Of a DNA stretch of 64,000 bases, positions 1 through 8,836 are shown piece by piece. Source of the stretch: an uncultured Pelagibacteraceae bacterium. GTDB lineage: Bacteria; Pseudomonadota; Alphaproteobacteria; Pelagibacterales; Pelagibacteraceae. The first letter of the stretch is position 1. Every line of letters starts with the position of its first letter. Location: contig CACAIR010000001.1 of the NCBI GenBank assembly GCA_902532565.1, positions 62,001 to 126,000 on the forward strand, read 5' to 3'. The notes beneath the pieces are model-generated. The model was not told the DNA's origin, made no database searches, and saw only the letters and a program-made list of their open reading frames with translations. The translations under genes and the position numbers were made by a program.

Positions 1-72
1 AATTTAATAGTAAATAAATCTGATTTTCAACTAAGAAGTGTTCATAAAAATTTAAAGAATCAATTAATGTAA
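1..72 (+). CDS. 3' end of an unidentified protein-coding gene (partial)
   Basis: Frame 1 is open from the left edge for 23 codons and stops at a TAA at 70-72. A clean rho-independent terminator follows five bases later, which is what marks this as the tail of a real plus-strand gene. The residues (ending SVHKNLKNQLM) are hydrophilic and basic and are too few to assign a family. It converges on the TauE/SafE gene. Confidence 0.5.
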   Translation, partial: NLIVNKSDFQLRSVHKNLKNQLM

Positions 73-76
73 AGTT

Positions 77-115
77 GAGGTGATGGAGGGAGACTGAAAT
101 CACCTCTTTTTTTTT
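77..115 (+). terminator. Rho-independent terminator
   Basis: GAGGTGAT (77-84) pairs perfectly with ATCACCTC (99-106) across a 14-base loop and is followed by nine T residues (107-115) on the plus strand. It terminates the truncated gene at 1-72. The T-run overlaps the stop codon of the convergent TauE/SafE gene (114-116). No T-run follows on the minus strand, so it serves the plus direction only. Confidence 0.85.
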
Positions 116-899
116 ATAGACCAGAATATCTAAATACAAAAATTGTACCAACTATGTATAAAAATATTCCAAAAAAAACTTGAAGTTTAGTTTTATCGAT
201 TTTGTGAGCTGAATTTGCCCCTACTTTAGCCATAAACATTGTGATTGGTATAAAAATTAAAAAAGCAGGTATGTTAATAAATCCCACACTTAATGGTAAT
301 TTTACATTTAAAATTGATCCAGAATACCAAAAACCTATAGCGCCAAATACAGATATTATAAAACCAATTGTTGCAGCACTGCCTATGGCTTTTTTAATTG
401 GATAACCAAAATATTTTAATATCGGCACATTCATTACTGCTCCGCCTATTCCCATGGGGGCTGAAATGAATCCTGAAATTAGTCCAAAAAGAATTCGAAA
501 ATGTAATTTAAATTTATTTTTACTGATTGATTGCTGGTTAGAATTAATTAATAGATATGTACCTAAAAAAAAAACAACTATTGTAAAAAATACAACTAAT
601 AACTTTGTTTTAGCCATAGCAGCAAACGTTGTTCCGATCAAAACACCCATCACAACAAACAATCCATAGGTTTTAACAATATTAGGATCCACAGAATTAT
701 ATTTATTGTGAGTGTAAACAGAAACTATCGAAGTTGGAATAATAATTGCAAATGAAGTTCCTACCGCTAAATGCATTAAATAATTCTTATCAACACCTAG
801 AGCTTCAAATATAAAAAAAAGAAAAGGTACAGTTATCAAACCACCACCTATGCCAAATAAACCAGCAAAAAAACCTACTGGAAAAGCAGTGGCAATCAT
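114..899 (-). CDS. Sulfite exporter TauE/SafE family membrane permease
   Basis: This 261-residue protein is almost entirely hydrophobic. It carries the internal duplication typical of TauE/SafE (DUF81) carriers: a GIGGGxxxVPFL segment near residues 16-27 and its repeat GIGGAVMNVPIL near 150-161. Family members export sulfite, sulfoacetate or similar small anions from the cytoplasm. Export of sulfite from sulfonate breakdown is attractive because a taurine transporter lies about 33 kb away, but that link is inference. The ATG at 899 is the only good start. The frame stays open upstream (ending NQYSIYILL) but contains no ATG, GTG or TTG. It is last in the run MFS-rpoZ-dusA-this gene. Confidence 0.85.
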   Translation of the reverse strand: MIATAFPVGFFAGLFGIGGGLITVPFLFFIFEALGVDKNYLMHLAVGTSFAIIIPTSIVSVYTHNKYNSVDPNIVKTYGLFVVMGVLIGTTFAAMAKTKLLVVFFTIVVFFLGTYLLINSNQQSISKNKFKLHFRILFGLISGFISAPMGIGGAVMNVPILKYFGYPIKKAIGSAATIGFIISVFGAIGFWYSGSILNVKLPLSVGFINIPAFLIFIPITMFMAKVGANSAHKIDKTKLQVFFGIFLYIVGTIFVFRYSGL

Positions 900-948
900 C
901 AGAAGTATATATATAGAATATTGATTTGATAAAAATGAATTAAGCAGA

Positions 949-1932
949 TTAACCTACTCTACTTTCAACATTGTTATATCTAATTTTTTCCATTAAGTGA
1001 TTTATTTTTTGTACATCTGCATCACGTACACACATATTTTCGCTCAAATATCTTTTCCAATGACTTGCTCCTGTTTGTCCATGAAATAAACCTAAAGTAT
1101 GTCTCATAATTTGATTTAATCTTGTACCTTTTTTTAATTCATCCTTCACATATGGAATTAAATTTTCAATTACTTCTTGTCTACTAAGTATAGTTTCATT
1201 TTTGAAAATTTCTTTTTCAATTTCTGCTAACAAGTATGGTGAGTGATAAGCTGCTCTGCCAATCATTACTCCATCTGTTTTCTTAAGATGACTATTAATT
1301 TCTTCAATTGAAGAAATTCCTCCATTAATTATAATTTCTTCATTTGGAAAATCTTTTTTTAATTTATAAACATAATCATATTTAAGGGGAGGAATATTTA
1401 AATTTTGCTTCGGTGTAAACTTACCGAGCATTGCTTTTCTTGCATGAATTATAAAAGTTTTAATCCCAGTTAATTTTAAAATAGAAATAAAATTACATAA
1501 ATTTTCATAATCTTCCACATTATCATATCCAATTCTTGTTTTAATCGTTACTGGAAGATTGGTAGCTGATTGCATTTTGTTTAAACAATCTGCAACTAGG
1601 TCTGGTTCTTTTATTAAACATGCACCAAATTTATTTTTCTGAACTTTTCTACTAGGGCATCCTAAATTAAGGTTAATTTCATCATAACCAAAATCTTCAC
1701 CAATTTTTGTTGCTTCTGCTAAAAGTTTTGGAGAAGATCCACCTAATTGAAGAGCAACTGGTTTTTCTTTGATATTAAATTCAAGTAATTTTTTTTTATT
1801 TCCTCTGATTATTGCTTCATCAACAATCATTTCAGTGTAAAGAAGAGTGTTTCTAGAAATTAATCTTAAAAAAAAACGTTCATGACGATCTGTGCAATCC
1901 ATCATAGGAGCAACTGATACTTTCCTATTCAT
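949..1932 (-). CDS. dusA: tRNA-dihydrouridine(20/20a) synthase DusA
   Basis: A full-length flavin-dependent enzyme of 327 residues that reduces uridine in the tRNA D-loop. It begins with the Dus signature (VAPMMDCTDRHERFFLR). It has the catalytic-cysteine segment NLGCPSRKVQKNKFGACLI near residues 90-108 and the FMN-phosphate-binding NGGISS and GRAAYHSPYL segments in the second half. The early 'DCTDRH' and the length place it in the DusA branch rather than DusB or DusC. It sits 22 bp downstream of rpoZ and 49 bp upstream of the TauE/SafE gene, so co-transcription is likely. Confidence 0.93.
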   Translation of the reverse strand: MNRKVSVAPMMDCTDRHERFFLRLISRNTLLYTEMIVDEAIIRGNKKKLLEFNIKEKPVALQLGGSSPKLLAEATKIGEDFGYDEINLNLGCPSRKVQKNKFGACLIKEPDLVADCLNKMQSATNLPVTIKTRIGYDNVEDYENLCNFISILKLTGIKTFIIHARKAMLGKFTPKQNLNIPPLKYDYVYKLKKDFPNEEIIINGGISSIEEINSHLKKTDGVMIGRAAYHSPYLLAEIEKEIFKNETILSRQEVIENLIPYVKDELKKGTRLNQIMRHTLGLFHGQTGASHWKRYLSENMCVRDADVQKINHLMEKIRYNNVESRVG

Positions 1933-1954
1933 GGTTTAACTTTATATTATTTCT

Positions 1955-2491
1955 TTATGAGTTTGAAGCATCTGTGTCTTCTGCAGAGGTATCTTCATTT
2001 TGACTTTCAGTTTCTGATACCTCATCTAAAGAGACTTCACCTTGTTCATTTATCGATTCTTTTCCAATCGAAGTGTCTAAATCTGGTTTCGCTGTTTCAG
2101 ATAATTCAGCTAAATCTTCCTTAGATACTTGAATTTTATCAGGTGCTTTCCTTGCTCTCTTAGATGGAAGAATAGGAGTTCCGCTTTTTGAAATTTCTCC
2201 CTTATATAAACTTTCAAAATCGTCGCCCACTTCCTCATCATCTTCTGTCCCATCATCTACCTGTTCAACATGCTTTCTTAATTTATAAACTGCACTCTCC
2301 GTTAAATCTGGAACTTTTATTTTTTCTTCAGCAATCTCTCTTAATGCTATTACGGTATTTTTATCTTTATCTTTATTAACTGTCGGTTCTATTCCAGAAT
2401 TTAGCTGAGTAGCTCTTTCCTTTGCAACTAAGACTAATTCGTAAGGGCTATCTACTTTATCTATGCAATCTTCAACTGTAACTCTGGCCAT
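1955..2491 (-). CDS. rpoZ: DNA-directed RNA polymerase omega subunit with long acidic tail
   Basis: The N-terminal ~65 residues are a standard RpoZ domain: [20 protein letters not shown], then an [10 protein letters not shown] segment. Omega chaperones the beta-prime subunit during polymerase assembly. At 178 residues the protein is well above the usual 90-130. Beyond about residue 75 it is a low-complexity tail rich in Glu, Asp and Ser, with a short basic patch ([11 protein letters not shown]) near residue 105. The tail looks disordered, and its role is unknown. A spoT/relA gene often follows rpoZ in proteobacteria; here dusA follows instead. Confidence 0.93.
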   Translation of the reverse strand: MARVTVEDCIDKVDSPYELVLVAKERATQLNSGIEPTVNKDKDKNTVIALREIAEEKIKVPDLTESAVYKLRKHVEQVDDGTEDDEEVGDDFESLYKGEISKSGTPILPSKRARKAPDKIQVSKEDLAELSETAKPDLDTSIGKESINEQGEVSLDEVSETESQNEDTSAEDTDASNS

Positions 2492-2533
2492 GCGAGTTAT
2501 CTATAAGTTGAAATAAAAAAAATCAAGAATTAT

Positions 2534-3742
2534 TTAAATATAATGTGGATTTAACCTATTTCTCAATAAAATTAGACCTAAGAAGGATATCAGGATATAA
2601 ATAAACGAAATTAGCGCAATCTGCTCTATAGAAAAACCCTTATCTATCAAAATACCGAATAATGCTGTACCAAAAGCTGTTGAAAAAACCATTAAAGCTG
2701 TAGTTAGAGCCTTGATAGATCCAATATATTTAACTCCATAAATTTCTGCCCATGTTGAGGAACCTAGAACGTTAGCGAGTCCATTTGAAATACCTATTAA
2801 TCCAAGAAAGATAAAAGCAGAAAAAGGTATATCAAAAAAAAGTAATACCAAAGTGGAAATTAGTAACGGTAAATTCATGAAAATTAATAATTTTCTACTA
2901 GTAAACTTGTCAATTAATAAACCAGATCCTAATAAAGTTATGACTGATAAAACTGAATATACCATAAATGATTGTGCTATTACAAATTCACCCCATTCTT
3001 TTGACTCTGTAATGTAAGATTGATACACAAAAACCCCAGTTGCAATCCATGGCATTGCTAGCATATTTAAACAAATTATATAAAATCTATAATCTTTAAG
3101 AACTTCTATTCTCGTCCAATTTTTAATTTTTTTCTCCTCAAAATTTTTATCATCAACTTTTTCTCTAGACTCAAAATCAAGATTTTTAATTAAAGTAAAT
3201 GAAACTAAAGGTAAAACAAATAAAATCGTTATAGAAATTATGAACCAAATATTTTGCCATTGTGTTATGGTAAGCAAATAAACTATTAATATTGGTAATA
3301 TAAATTCTGCTGTAGAAAGACCAAACCAACCAATGCTTAAAGCTTTACCTCTTGATTTTGTGAAATATCTTGAAATAGTTGTAGTAGCAGTATGGGACAT
3401 TAGTCCTTGACCTGAAAATCTCATTAAAAAAACAGCTACAAATAAAAAAATGATAGATGAAATCTTTGAAAAAAAAAAACAAGAAAAAGCCAACAGTAGA
3501 GTTACGTAAAATGCAAACTTGAAAATATTGATATCATCGATTTTTTTTCCTACCCAAATCAAAATAAAACTACTAAGCAAAGTAGCAGAAGCATAAATTG
3601 AGCCAAATTGTCCATGAGAAATAGAAAGTGTTTCTCTAATACTTGAATTGAATAAACCGAGAAAAAAACTCTGTCCAAAACTAGAAAAAAATGTAAAAAT
3701 AAAGCCAAATATTATTACTTTTAAACTTAAACTTTTAAACAT
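2534..3742 (-). CDS. Major facilitator superfamily transporter
   Basis: A 402-residue, roughly 12-helix protein with two hydrophobic halves joined by a charged cytoplasmic loop (about residues 190-212, rich in Lys and Glu). The first half carries an MFS-type helix 2-3 loop (WVGKKIDD, compare GxxxDR) and the second half repeats it (LIDKFTSRK). Substrate cannot be assigned; overall style resembles anion:anion or monocarboxylate antiporter MFS families. Its start codon lies only 9 bp from the divergent start of the dehydrogenase at 3752. Any promoter must therefore overlap coding sequence. Confidence 0.8.
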   Translation of the reverse strand: MFKSLSLKVIIFGFIFTFFSSFGQSFFLGLFNSSIRETLSISHGQFGSIYASATLLSSFILIWVGKKIDDINIFKFAFYVTLLLAFSCFFFSKISSIIFLFVAVFLMRFSGQGLMSHTATTTISRYFTKSRGKALSIGWFGLSTAEFILPILIVYLLTITQWQNIWFIISITILFVLPLVSFTLIKNLDFESREKVDDKNFEEKKIKNWTRIEVLKDYRFYIICLNMLAMPWIATGVFVYQSYITESKEWGEFVIAQSFMVYSVLSVITLLGSGLLIDKFTSRKLLIFMNLPLLISTLVLLFFDIPFSAFIFLGLIGISNGLANVLGSSTWAEIYGVKYIGSIKALTTALMVFSTAFGTALFGILIDKGFSIEQIALISFIYILISFLGLILLRNRLNPHYI

Positions 3743-3751
3743 TAAAAAATT

Positions 3752-4621
3752 ATGATTTGTAACGTTACTTTTATAGGTCTTGGCGTCATGGGTTATCCTA
3801 TGGCTGGTTATATATCAAAAGGCGGACACAATGTAACTGTTTTTAACAGAACTAAATCTAAAGCAGAAAAATGGATTAAAGAATACAAAGGTAAAATGGC
3901 AGAAACACCAGCTGAAGCTTCAAAAGATGCCGAATATGTTTTTACATGTGTCGGAAATGATAATGATTTAAGAGAAGTAACATTTGGTGACAATGGTGCT
4001 TTTAAAACAATTAAAAAAGGTGCAATCTATATTGATAATACTACTGCATCAGCAACAATCGCTAGAGAAATTTATGATTATGCAAAAAAAAATGGGTTTG
4101 GTTCACTAGATGCTCCTGTATCTGGAGGCCAAGCTGGAGCAGAAAATGGTGCATTAACAGTAATGATTGGTGGAGACCAAGCTGACTTTGATAAAGCAAA
4201 AGATAAAATTGATTGTTACAGCAAAAAAATGAAGCTTCTTGGTAAAGCTGGTTGTGGACAATTGGCTAAAATGGTTAATCAAATCTGTATCGCAGGATTA
4301 GTTCAAGGTTTATCGGAGGGAATTAACTTTGGAATGAAAGCTGGATTAAATATGGAAGATGTAATTGAAGTAATTTCAAAAGGTGCTGCTCAATCATGGC
4401 AAATGGAAAATAGATATAAAACAATGATCGATGACAAATTCGATTTTGGTTTTGCAGTTGATTGGATGAGAAAAGATTTAAAAATTGCGATGGATGAGTC
4501 AAAAAATAATGGTTCATTATTACCTGTAACAGAGCTTGTAGATAAATTTTATGGTGAAGTTCAAGAAATAGGTGGAAATCGTTGGGATACCTCAAGTTTA
4601 ATAAAAAGATTTAGAAAGTAG
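3752..4621 (+). CDS. NAD(P)-dependent beta-hydroxyacid dehydrogenase (3-hydroxyisobutyrate / tartronate semialdehyde reductase family)
   Basis: A 289-residue protein with the family's N-terminal Rossmann motif GLGVMG (about residues 9-14). It has the substrate-binding DAPVSGGQAGAENG segment near residue 120 and the catalytic-lysine helix GxGQLAKMVNQ near 170. These enzymes reduce or oxidise short beta-hydroxyacids such as 3-hydroxyisobutyrate, tartronate semialdehyde, glyoxylate or succinic semialdehyde. The sequence alone does not decide the substrate. It is followed after 3 bp by a flavin-binding oxidase-like gene, suggesting one transcript. Confidence 0.87.
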   Translation: MICNVTFIGLGVMGYPMAGYISKGGHNVTVFNRTKSKAEKWIKEYKGKMAETPAEASKDAEYVFTCVGNDNDLREVTFGDNGAFKTIKKGAIYIDNTTASATIAREIYDYAKKNGFGSLDAPVSGGQAGAENGALTVMIGGDQADFDKAKDKIDCYSKKMKLLGKAGCGQLAKMVNQICIAGLVQGLSEGINFGMKAGLNMEDVIEVISKGAAQSWQMENRYKTMIDDKFDFGFAVDWMRKDLKIAMDESKNNGSLLPVTELVDKFYGEVQEIGGNRWDTSSLIKRFRK

Positions 4622-4624
4622 TGT

Positions 4625-5224
4625 ATGCAGCCTGCATACTATGAAAATTTAGAGGAAATTCAGAATAAGTATTGGTCTATGCTGAATGATGCTGTAACGA
4701 ACAGAGCTTCACCATTTAGAATTCCTGTCTTTATATGCTCTCATCAAGATGAGGTTGATGGTAGAATTGTTGTTTTACGAAAATCAGACAGAAAAAATAA
4801 TTTGTTACAATTTCATACAGATTTGAGATCACCGAAGGTAGGTATTCTTAAAAAGAATAAAAATGCCTCCTTAGTTTTTTACGATAAAGAAGAAAAGATA
4901 CAATTAAGGGCGAAAGTGGAATGTGAAATTAATAATAAAAATTCTACAACTGAAGAGTCTTGGAAAAAAACTCAGCATATAAGTAGAAGATGTTATTTGA
5001 CTGATAGTCCTCCTGGAACATCTTCGGATAATCCAACATCAGGTATGATATCTAAATTAGAGGATTTCGATTACACAATAGAGCAAAGTGAAAAAGGTTA
5101 TAAAAACTTTACTGTTATAAAGTGTAAAATTAAGTCCATTGAATGGTTATATCTCGCAGCTAAAGGACATCGAAGAGCAAAGTTTGATTTTAAAACTAGT
5201 AAAAATAACTGGCTAATTCCTTAA
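4625..5224 (+). CDS. Pyridoxamine 5'-phosphate oxidase-like FMN-binding protein
   Basis: A 199-residue protein with the split-barrel flavin fold. It shows a VVLRKSD...FHTDLRSPK block near residues 49-72 and a C-terminal IEWLYLAAKGHRRAKF segment, as in Alr4036-type PNPOx-like proteins (Pyridox_oxase_2). True PdxH makes pyridoxal phosphate, but this branch is divergent and its substrate is not established. It follows the beta-hydroxyacid dehydrogenase by 3 bp and is probably co-transcribed. The TTG start of the outer-membrane gene lies 5 bp downstream. Confidence 0.75.
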   Translation: MQPAYYENLEEIQNKYWSMLNDAVTNRASPFRIPVFICSHQDEVDGRIVVLRKSDRKNNLLQFHTDLRSPKVGILKKNKNASLVFYDKEEKIQLRAKVECEINNKNSTTEESWKKTQHISRRCYLTDSPPGTSSDNPTSGMISKLEDFDYTIEQSEKGYKNFTVIKCKIKSIEWLYLAAKGHRRAKFDFKTSKNNWLIP

Positions 5225-5229
5225 AAAAA

Positions 5230-5943
5230 TTGAAAAATTTTTATAAATTAATTTTTTCGATAATATTTAGTTTTTTTTTAAATACTAATCAAATCTATGC
5301 TGAAAATAAAAATGAATTATCTTTTAGTATAGCAACAGGTAATGGTATAATGGAAAATGTTAAAGGTATGCATACACCTGTAACTAACAACCCTGGTACC
5401 AATATAAAAGGCTTAGTTTTAGATGACGATAGTTTAAATACAATTTATTCAATTGGTATCGATTATAACAAATTTATAAATCAAAATTTATATTTAAATT
5501 CAGGTATATCTTTTGCCCGCCATTATACTGTAGATACTAATATTACTTTTGATGGAGGATATAATTCTGGTTTTCCTGAAATATATTTTAGAGGTTTGGC
5601 TTTTGAAATGGGTCCAAGTTATAGGTTTAATAAAATTCCAAACATTACTCCTTATATAGGTTTAAATGCTTCTTACTTTTTAGGCGAACAAACTGATACC
5701 AACTACGGTATTAATGGTATTGATACTTATGGAGAGGAAGGTCCTGAAACTTATGTCAAATGTCATGGTATAACTCCTAACTTAGGTTTTTTTATAAAAT
5801 CTGGATTTCTAAAGGGATATGGTTTTTCAATAGAAAATTTAATTCTTGAATGTGATAATGATCATAACAGAAGCATGACTGAAGGATATAAGGCTGATTT
5901 CAATATAGTTCAATATCGAGTTGATTATAGAATATCATTCTAA
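5230..5943 (+). CDS. Outer-membrane beta-barrel protein
   Basis: A 237-residue protein starting at a TTG five bases after the preceding stop. It opens with a signal peptide (basic MKNFYK, then a hydrophobic stretch, cleavage probably after IYAEN). The mature part alternates polar and hydrophobic residues, has frequent Gly/Tyr/Asn turns and ends in an aromatic/hydrophobic strand (RVDYRISF) typical of a BAM-targeting C-terminus. It resembles generic OmpA/OmpW-like porin-fold proteins. No specific substrate is evident. No ATG offers a better start that keeps the signal peptide. Confidence 0.65.
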   Translation: MKNFYKLIFSIIFSFFLNTNQIYAENKNELSFSIATGNGIMENVKGMHTPVTNNPGTNIKGLVLDDDSLNTIYSIGIDYNKFINQNLYLNSGISFARHYTVDTNITFDGGYNSGFPEIYFRGLAFEMGPSYRFNKIPNITPYIGLNASYFLGEQTDTNYGINGIDTYGEEGPETYVKCHGITPNLGFFIKSGFLKGYGFSIENLILECDNDHNRSMTEGYKADFNIVQYRVDYRISF

Positions 5944-6001
5944 TCAAAATTTTTAAAAAAATAAAACTTTATTTTAAATTATTAAATTATTATAAGGTTA
6001 C

Positions 6002-6676
6002 ATGAAAAAGACTATTGGTAATCCAAATAAAACCAATGAGGATTTAATTAACCTAATAAAAAAAACCAAAATTAATAATTACTATTTAGAAAATCAAAAA
6101 GATTTCAGAGATAGAATTTTAAAAGAAATTGACCCTAGTGATCATGTATTAGATGTAGGTATGGCTATGAGAGATAGACATAAAAAAATAAATTCTGAAA
6201 TTTTAGAAACTTTAGATGTAAATGATTTTGGTGAATATCCTGATATAATTTGTGATATTTGTTCTGATATCAATGGATTAGAAAAAAAATATGATAAAAT
6301 AATTTGTATTGCTATACTTGAGCATGTTTATGATCCATCAGCTGCAGTATCTAATCTAAAAAAAATGCTTAAAGATAATGGAATTATTTATGGGTATGTT
6401 CCATATTTATATTACTACCATGCTCCTAAAGATTTACAATTCCAAGATTATTTTAGGTTTTCAAAAGATGCATTAGCTTATTTATTTAGAAATTTTAAAG
6501 AAGTTGAGCTTTTTCCTATCAGAGGTCGTATCTCAACACCTTTGAATATTTTTTTTGCAGGGAAATGGAAAAGGTATGCTGAAAAAACAAATATCAATAT
6601 TTATCTTGACAAAATAGCAAGTAAAGAAACAAACCAAAAACAATGTAGTGGGTTCAATTTTATTATCAAAAAATAG
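6002..6676 (+). CDS. Class I SAM-dependent methyltransferase
   Basis: A 224-residue protein with a methyltransferase Rossmann core. Motif I is VLDVGMAM near residue 50. A motif II-like IICDICSDI lies near residue 83. The post-core segment IICIAILEHVYDP, near residue 100, is the hallmark of Methyltransf_11/UbiG-like enzymes. The substrate is unknown. Glycosyltransferases nearby and a polar C-terminal half suggest a small-molecule or sugar substrate. It converges with the gamma carbonic anhydrase gene and overlaps it by 11 bp. Confidence 0.75.
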   Translation: MKKTIGNPNKTNEDLINLIKKTKINNYYLENQKDFRDRILKEIDPSDHVLDVGMAMRDRHKKINSEILETLDVNDFGEYPDIICDICSDINGLEKKYDKIICIAILEHVYDPSAAVSNLKKMLKDNGIIYGYVPYLYYYHAPKDLQFQDYFRFSKDALAYLFRNFKEVELFPIRGRISTPLNIFFAGKWKRYAEKTNINIYLDKIASKETNQKQCSGFNFIIKK

Positions 6677-7178
6677 ATTTTGAAAACTTTTTCCAATTAT
6701 CTTGATAGTGTTTTGTGTTTTCCAAAACTGCTTTTTTTTCCTCTTCAGTAATTTCTCTTACAACTTTACCAGGTGAACCAATTACCAATGAATTATCTGG
6801 TATCTTTTTATTTTCTGTTATTAAAGCTTTAGCTCCAATGATGCAATTTTTTCCTATATTAGCATTATTAAGTATTACTGCCCCTATTCCGATTAAACTA
6901 TTATCTCCAATCGAACATCCATGAAGCATGACCATGTGTCCAACAGTAACATTCTTTCCAATCTTTAAAGGATACCCAGGATCTGTGTGTAACACACTCC
7001 CATCTTGAACATTTGATCCCTCACCCACATAAATATTTTCAATATCGCCTCTTAAGGTTGCATTAAACCAAATACTAGAATTCTTTTCTAGGGTAACATC
7101 ACCAATTATAGTTGCATTTGGGGCTACCCAGTTTTCGCCAGAGTTTTTTGGTTTTTTATCTTTTAAATCGTAAAACAT
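6666..7178 (-). CDS. Gamma-class carbonic anhydrase family protein (left-handed beta-helix)
   Basis: A 170-residue hexapeptide-repeat protein. Its repeats (for example IIGDVTLEKNSSIWFNATLRGD and the later NSLIGIGAVILNNANIGKN) build a left-handed beta-helix. The NVTVGHMVMLHGC segment supplies two of the metal-binding histidines (HxxxxH), and the Asn/Gln residues of the YrdA/CaiE/PaaY group are present. The family binds zinc or iron and some members hydrate CO2. It starts 20 bp from the divergent thioredoxin-like gene and its 3' end overlaps the methyltransferase gene. Confidence 0.85.
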   Translation of the reverse strand: MFYDLKDKKPKNSGENWVAPNATIIGDVTLEKNSSIWFNATLRGDIENIYVGEGSNVQDGSVLHTDPGYPLKIGKNVTVGHMVMLHGCSIGDNSLIGIGAVILNNANIGKNCIIGAKALITENKKIPDNSLVIGSPGKVVREITEEEKKAVLENTKHYQDNWKKFSKSIF

Positions 7179-7198
7179 AATTTATATATTATTACATT

Positions 7199-7750
7199 AT
7201 GCCAATACAAACTCCAATATGTGATTTCGGTCAAAAAGCTCACAACTTTCAATTAAAATCTACTTACAATAAAATTTTATCTTTAAATGATGTTAAAGGT
7301 GAAAATGGAACTTTGATTATGTTTATTTGTAATCATTGTCCTTATGTGAAAGCAGTTACCAAAGATATTGTTGAAGATTGTAATGAATTAAAAAAAATTG
7401 GAATTAACTCTGTAGCTATATGTGCAAATGATGCTGAAAATTATCCTGAAGACTCTTTTGATAATATGATTGAATTTGCGAAAAAAAATCAATTTAGTTT
7501 TCCTTACTTAAATGATGAAACTCAAGAAATTGCTAAAATGTATGATGCAGTATGTACACCAGATTTTTTTGGTTATAATAAAGATTTAGAGCTTCAGTAC
7601 AGGGGTAGATTAAGAGAACTTAAAAACTTAGTTCCAGTTAGAAGTGGAGAGAGTGATTTATTAAAGGCTATGAAACAAATAGCTGAAACAGGAAAAGGAC
7701 CTGAAAGTCAAATACCTAGCGCTGGCTGTGGTATTAAGTGGAAACAATAA
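7199..7750 (+). CDS. Thioredoxin-fold (AhpC/TSA-like) redox protein
   Basis: A 183-residue thioredoxin-fold protein with a CNHCPYVKAV active-site segment near residues 49-58. CxxCP is the redox motif of the 'thioredoxin family protein' group related to peroxiredoxins and ResA. A second conserved block (MYDAVCTPDFFGYN) contains the family's cis-proline region and an extra cysteine. No signal peptide is visible, so it is probably cytoplasmic. The partner is unknown. A glycosyltransferase gene follows after 3 bp. Confidence 0.82.
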   Translation: MPIQTPICDFGQKAHNFQLKSTYNKILSLNDVKGENGTLIMFICNHCPYVKAVTKDIVEDCNELKKIGINSVAICANDAENYPEDSFDNMIEFAKKNQFSFPYLNDETQEIAKMYDAVCTPDFFGYNKDLELQYRGRLRELKNLVPVRSGESDLLKAMKQIAETGKGPESQIPSAGCGIKWKQ

Positions 7751-7753
7751 TTA

Positions 7754-8836
7754 ATGTATCTAATTATAACTAGAGCCTTCCCACCTGAATTAGGTGGCAT
7801 GCAAAGTTTAATGTGGGGCTTAACTAAAGAGATGTCTAAAAACTTTATGATTAAAGTCTTTGCAGATTATCATGAGAATCATAAAGAATTTGATAATAAA
7901 GAAAATTTTTCAATAGAGCGGATTGGTGGAATTAAATTCTTAAGAAAAATAAGAAAAGCTCAATTAATAAATGAATTTATAAAAGAAAATAAAATTCAAG
8001 GAATTATTGCTGATCACTGGAAGAGTTTAGAGTTGATTAGAACAGATAAAAAGAAATATTGTTTAATACATGGTAAAGAAATTAATCATCCTAAAGGAAG
8101 CTCTTTAAACAAAAGATTAATTAAAGTTCTCAACAATGTTGAGAAAGTGATAGCTAACTCAGAATATACAAAAAATCTGGCAATAAATAACGGTGTTAAT
8201 AAAGATAAAGTTATCGTAATTAATCCTGGTGTTACAATTGCTGAAGAATTAAATAAAAAATCATTAGAAAAAGTTGAGAGTTTACTTAAAATAAAGACAC
8301 CTCGTCTTATTACCGTATCAAGGTTTGATAAAAGAAAAAATCATGAAAAAGTCATAATGGCTTTAAGAAATTTAAAACAACAATACCGTGATATTGTCTA
8401 CATTTGTATTGGATATGGTGATGAAGAAGAAAATTTAAAAAAATTAGTTCAAGAACTTGATTTAGGTTCTCAAGTTATGTTTTTTAAAGATATAAGTAAC
8501 GATCTTAAAAATGCTTTAATAGCAAAATCAAATATATTTGTTATGCCTTCAATAATTCACAAAACATCTGTTGAAGGTTTCGGTATAGCGTATGTAGAAG
8601 CTGCACAGTATGGAATTCCTTCATTAGGTGGGAAAGATGGAGGTGCATCAGATGCAATCAGTCATGATAAAACAGGTTTAATTTGTGACGGAAACAATCT
8701 AGATGATATTTATTCATCATTAAATTCAATGATTGAGAATAAAAAATATCATGTGCTTGGTAAAAATGCTAAAGAATATGTTTCTAAGTTTCAATGGGAC
8801 AAAATTCTTGATGAGTACAAAAAAATTCTTAATTAA
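7754..8836 (+). CDS. Glycosyltransferase family 4 protein
   Basis: A 360-residue GT-B glycosyltransferase. The N-terminus has the GT4 opening TRAFPPELGGMQ, where the Gly-rich loop contacts the acceptor. The C-terminal nucleotide-sugar domain has VSRFDKRKNHEKVI near residue 189 and the EX7E-type VEGFGIAYVEAAQYGIP near residue 275. It transfers a sugar from an NDP- or GDP-donor to an envelope acceptor that cannot be specified. Its TAA stop is shared, as the palindrome TTAA at 8833-8836, with the convergent tctA gene. Confidence 0.88.
   Translation: MYLIITRAFPPELGGMQSLMWGLTKEMSKNFMIKVFADYHENHKEFDNKENFSIERIGGIKFLRKIRKAQLINEFIKENKIQGIIADHWKSLELIRTDKKKYCLIHGKEINHPKGSSLNKRLIKVLNNVEKVIANSEYTKNLAINNGVNKDKVIVINPGVTIAEELNKKSLEKVESLLKIKTPRLITVSRFDKRKNHEKVIMALRNLKQQYRDIVYICIGYGDEEENLKKLVQELDLGSQVMFFKDISNDLKNALIAKSNIFVMPSIIHKTSVEGFGIAYVEAAQYGIPSLGGKDGGASDAISHDKTGLICDGNNLDDIYSSLNSMIENKKYHVLGKNAKEYVSKFQWDKILDEYKKILN

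Noticed and set aside
77..115. Riboswitch (glycine- or SAM-type) at the left edge
   Set aside because: The element is a simple 8-bp stem with a T-run after a stop codon and has no conserved multi-stem core; it is a terminator. I found no recognisable riboswitch upstream of any other gene.
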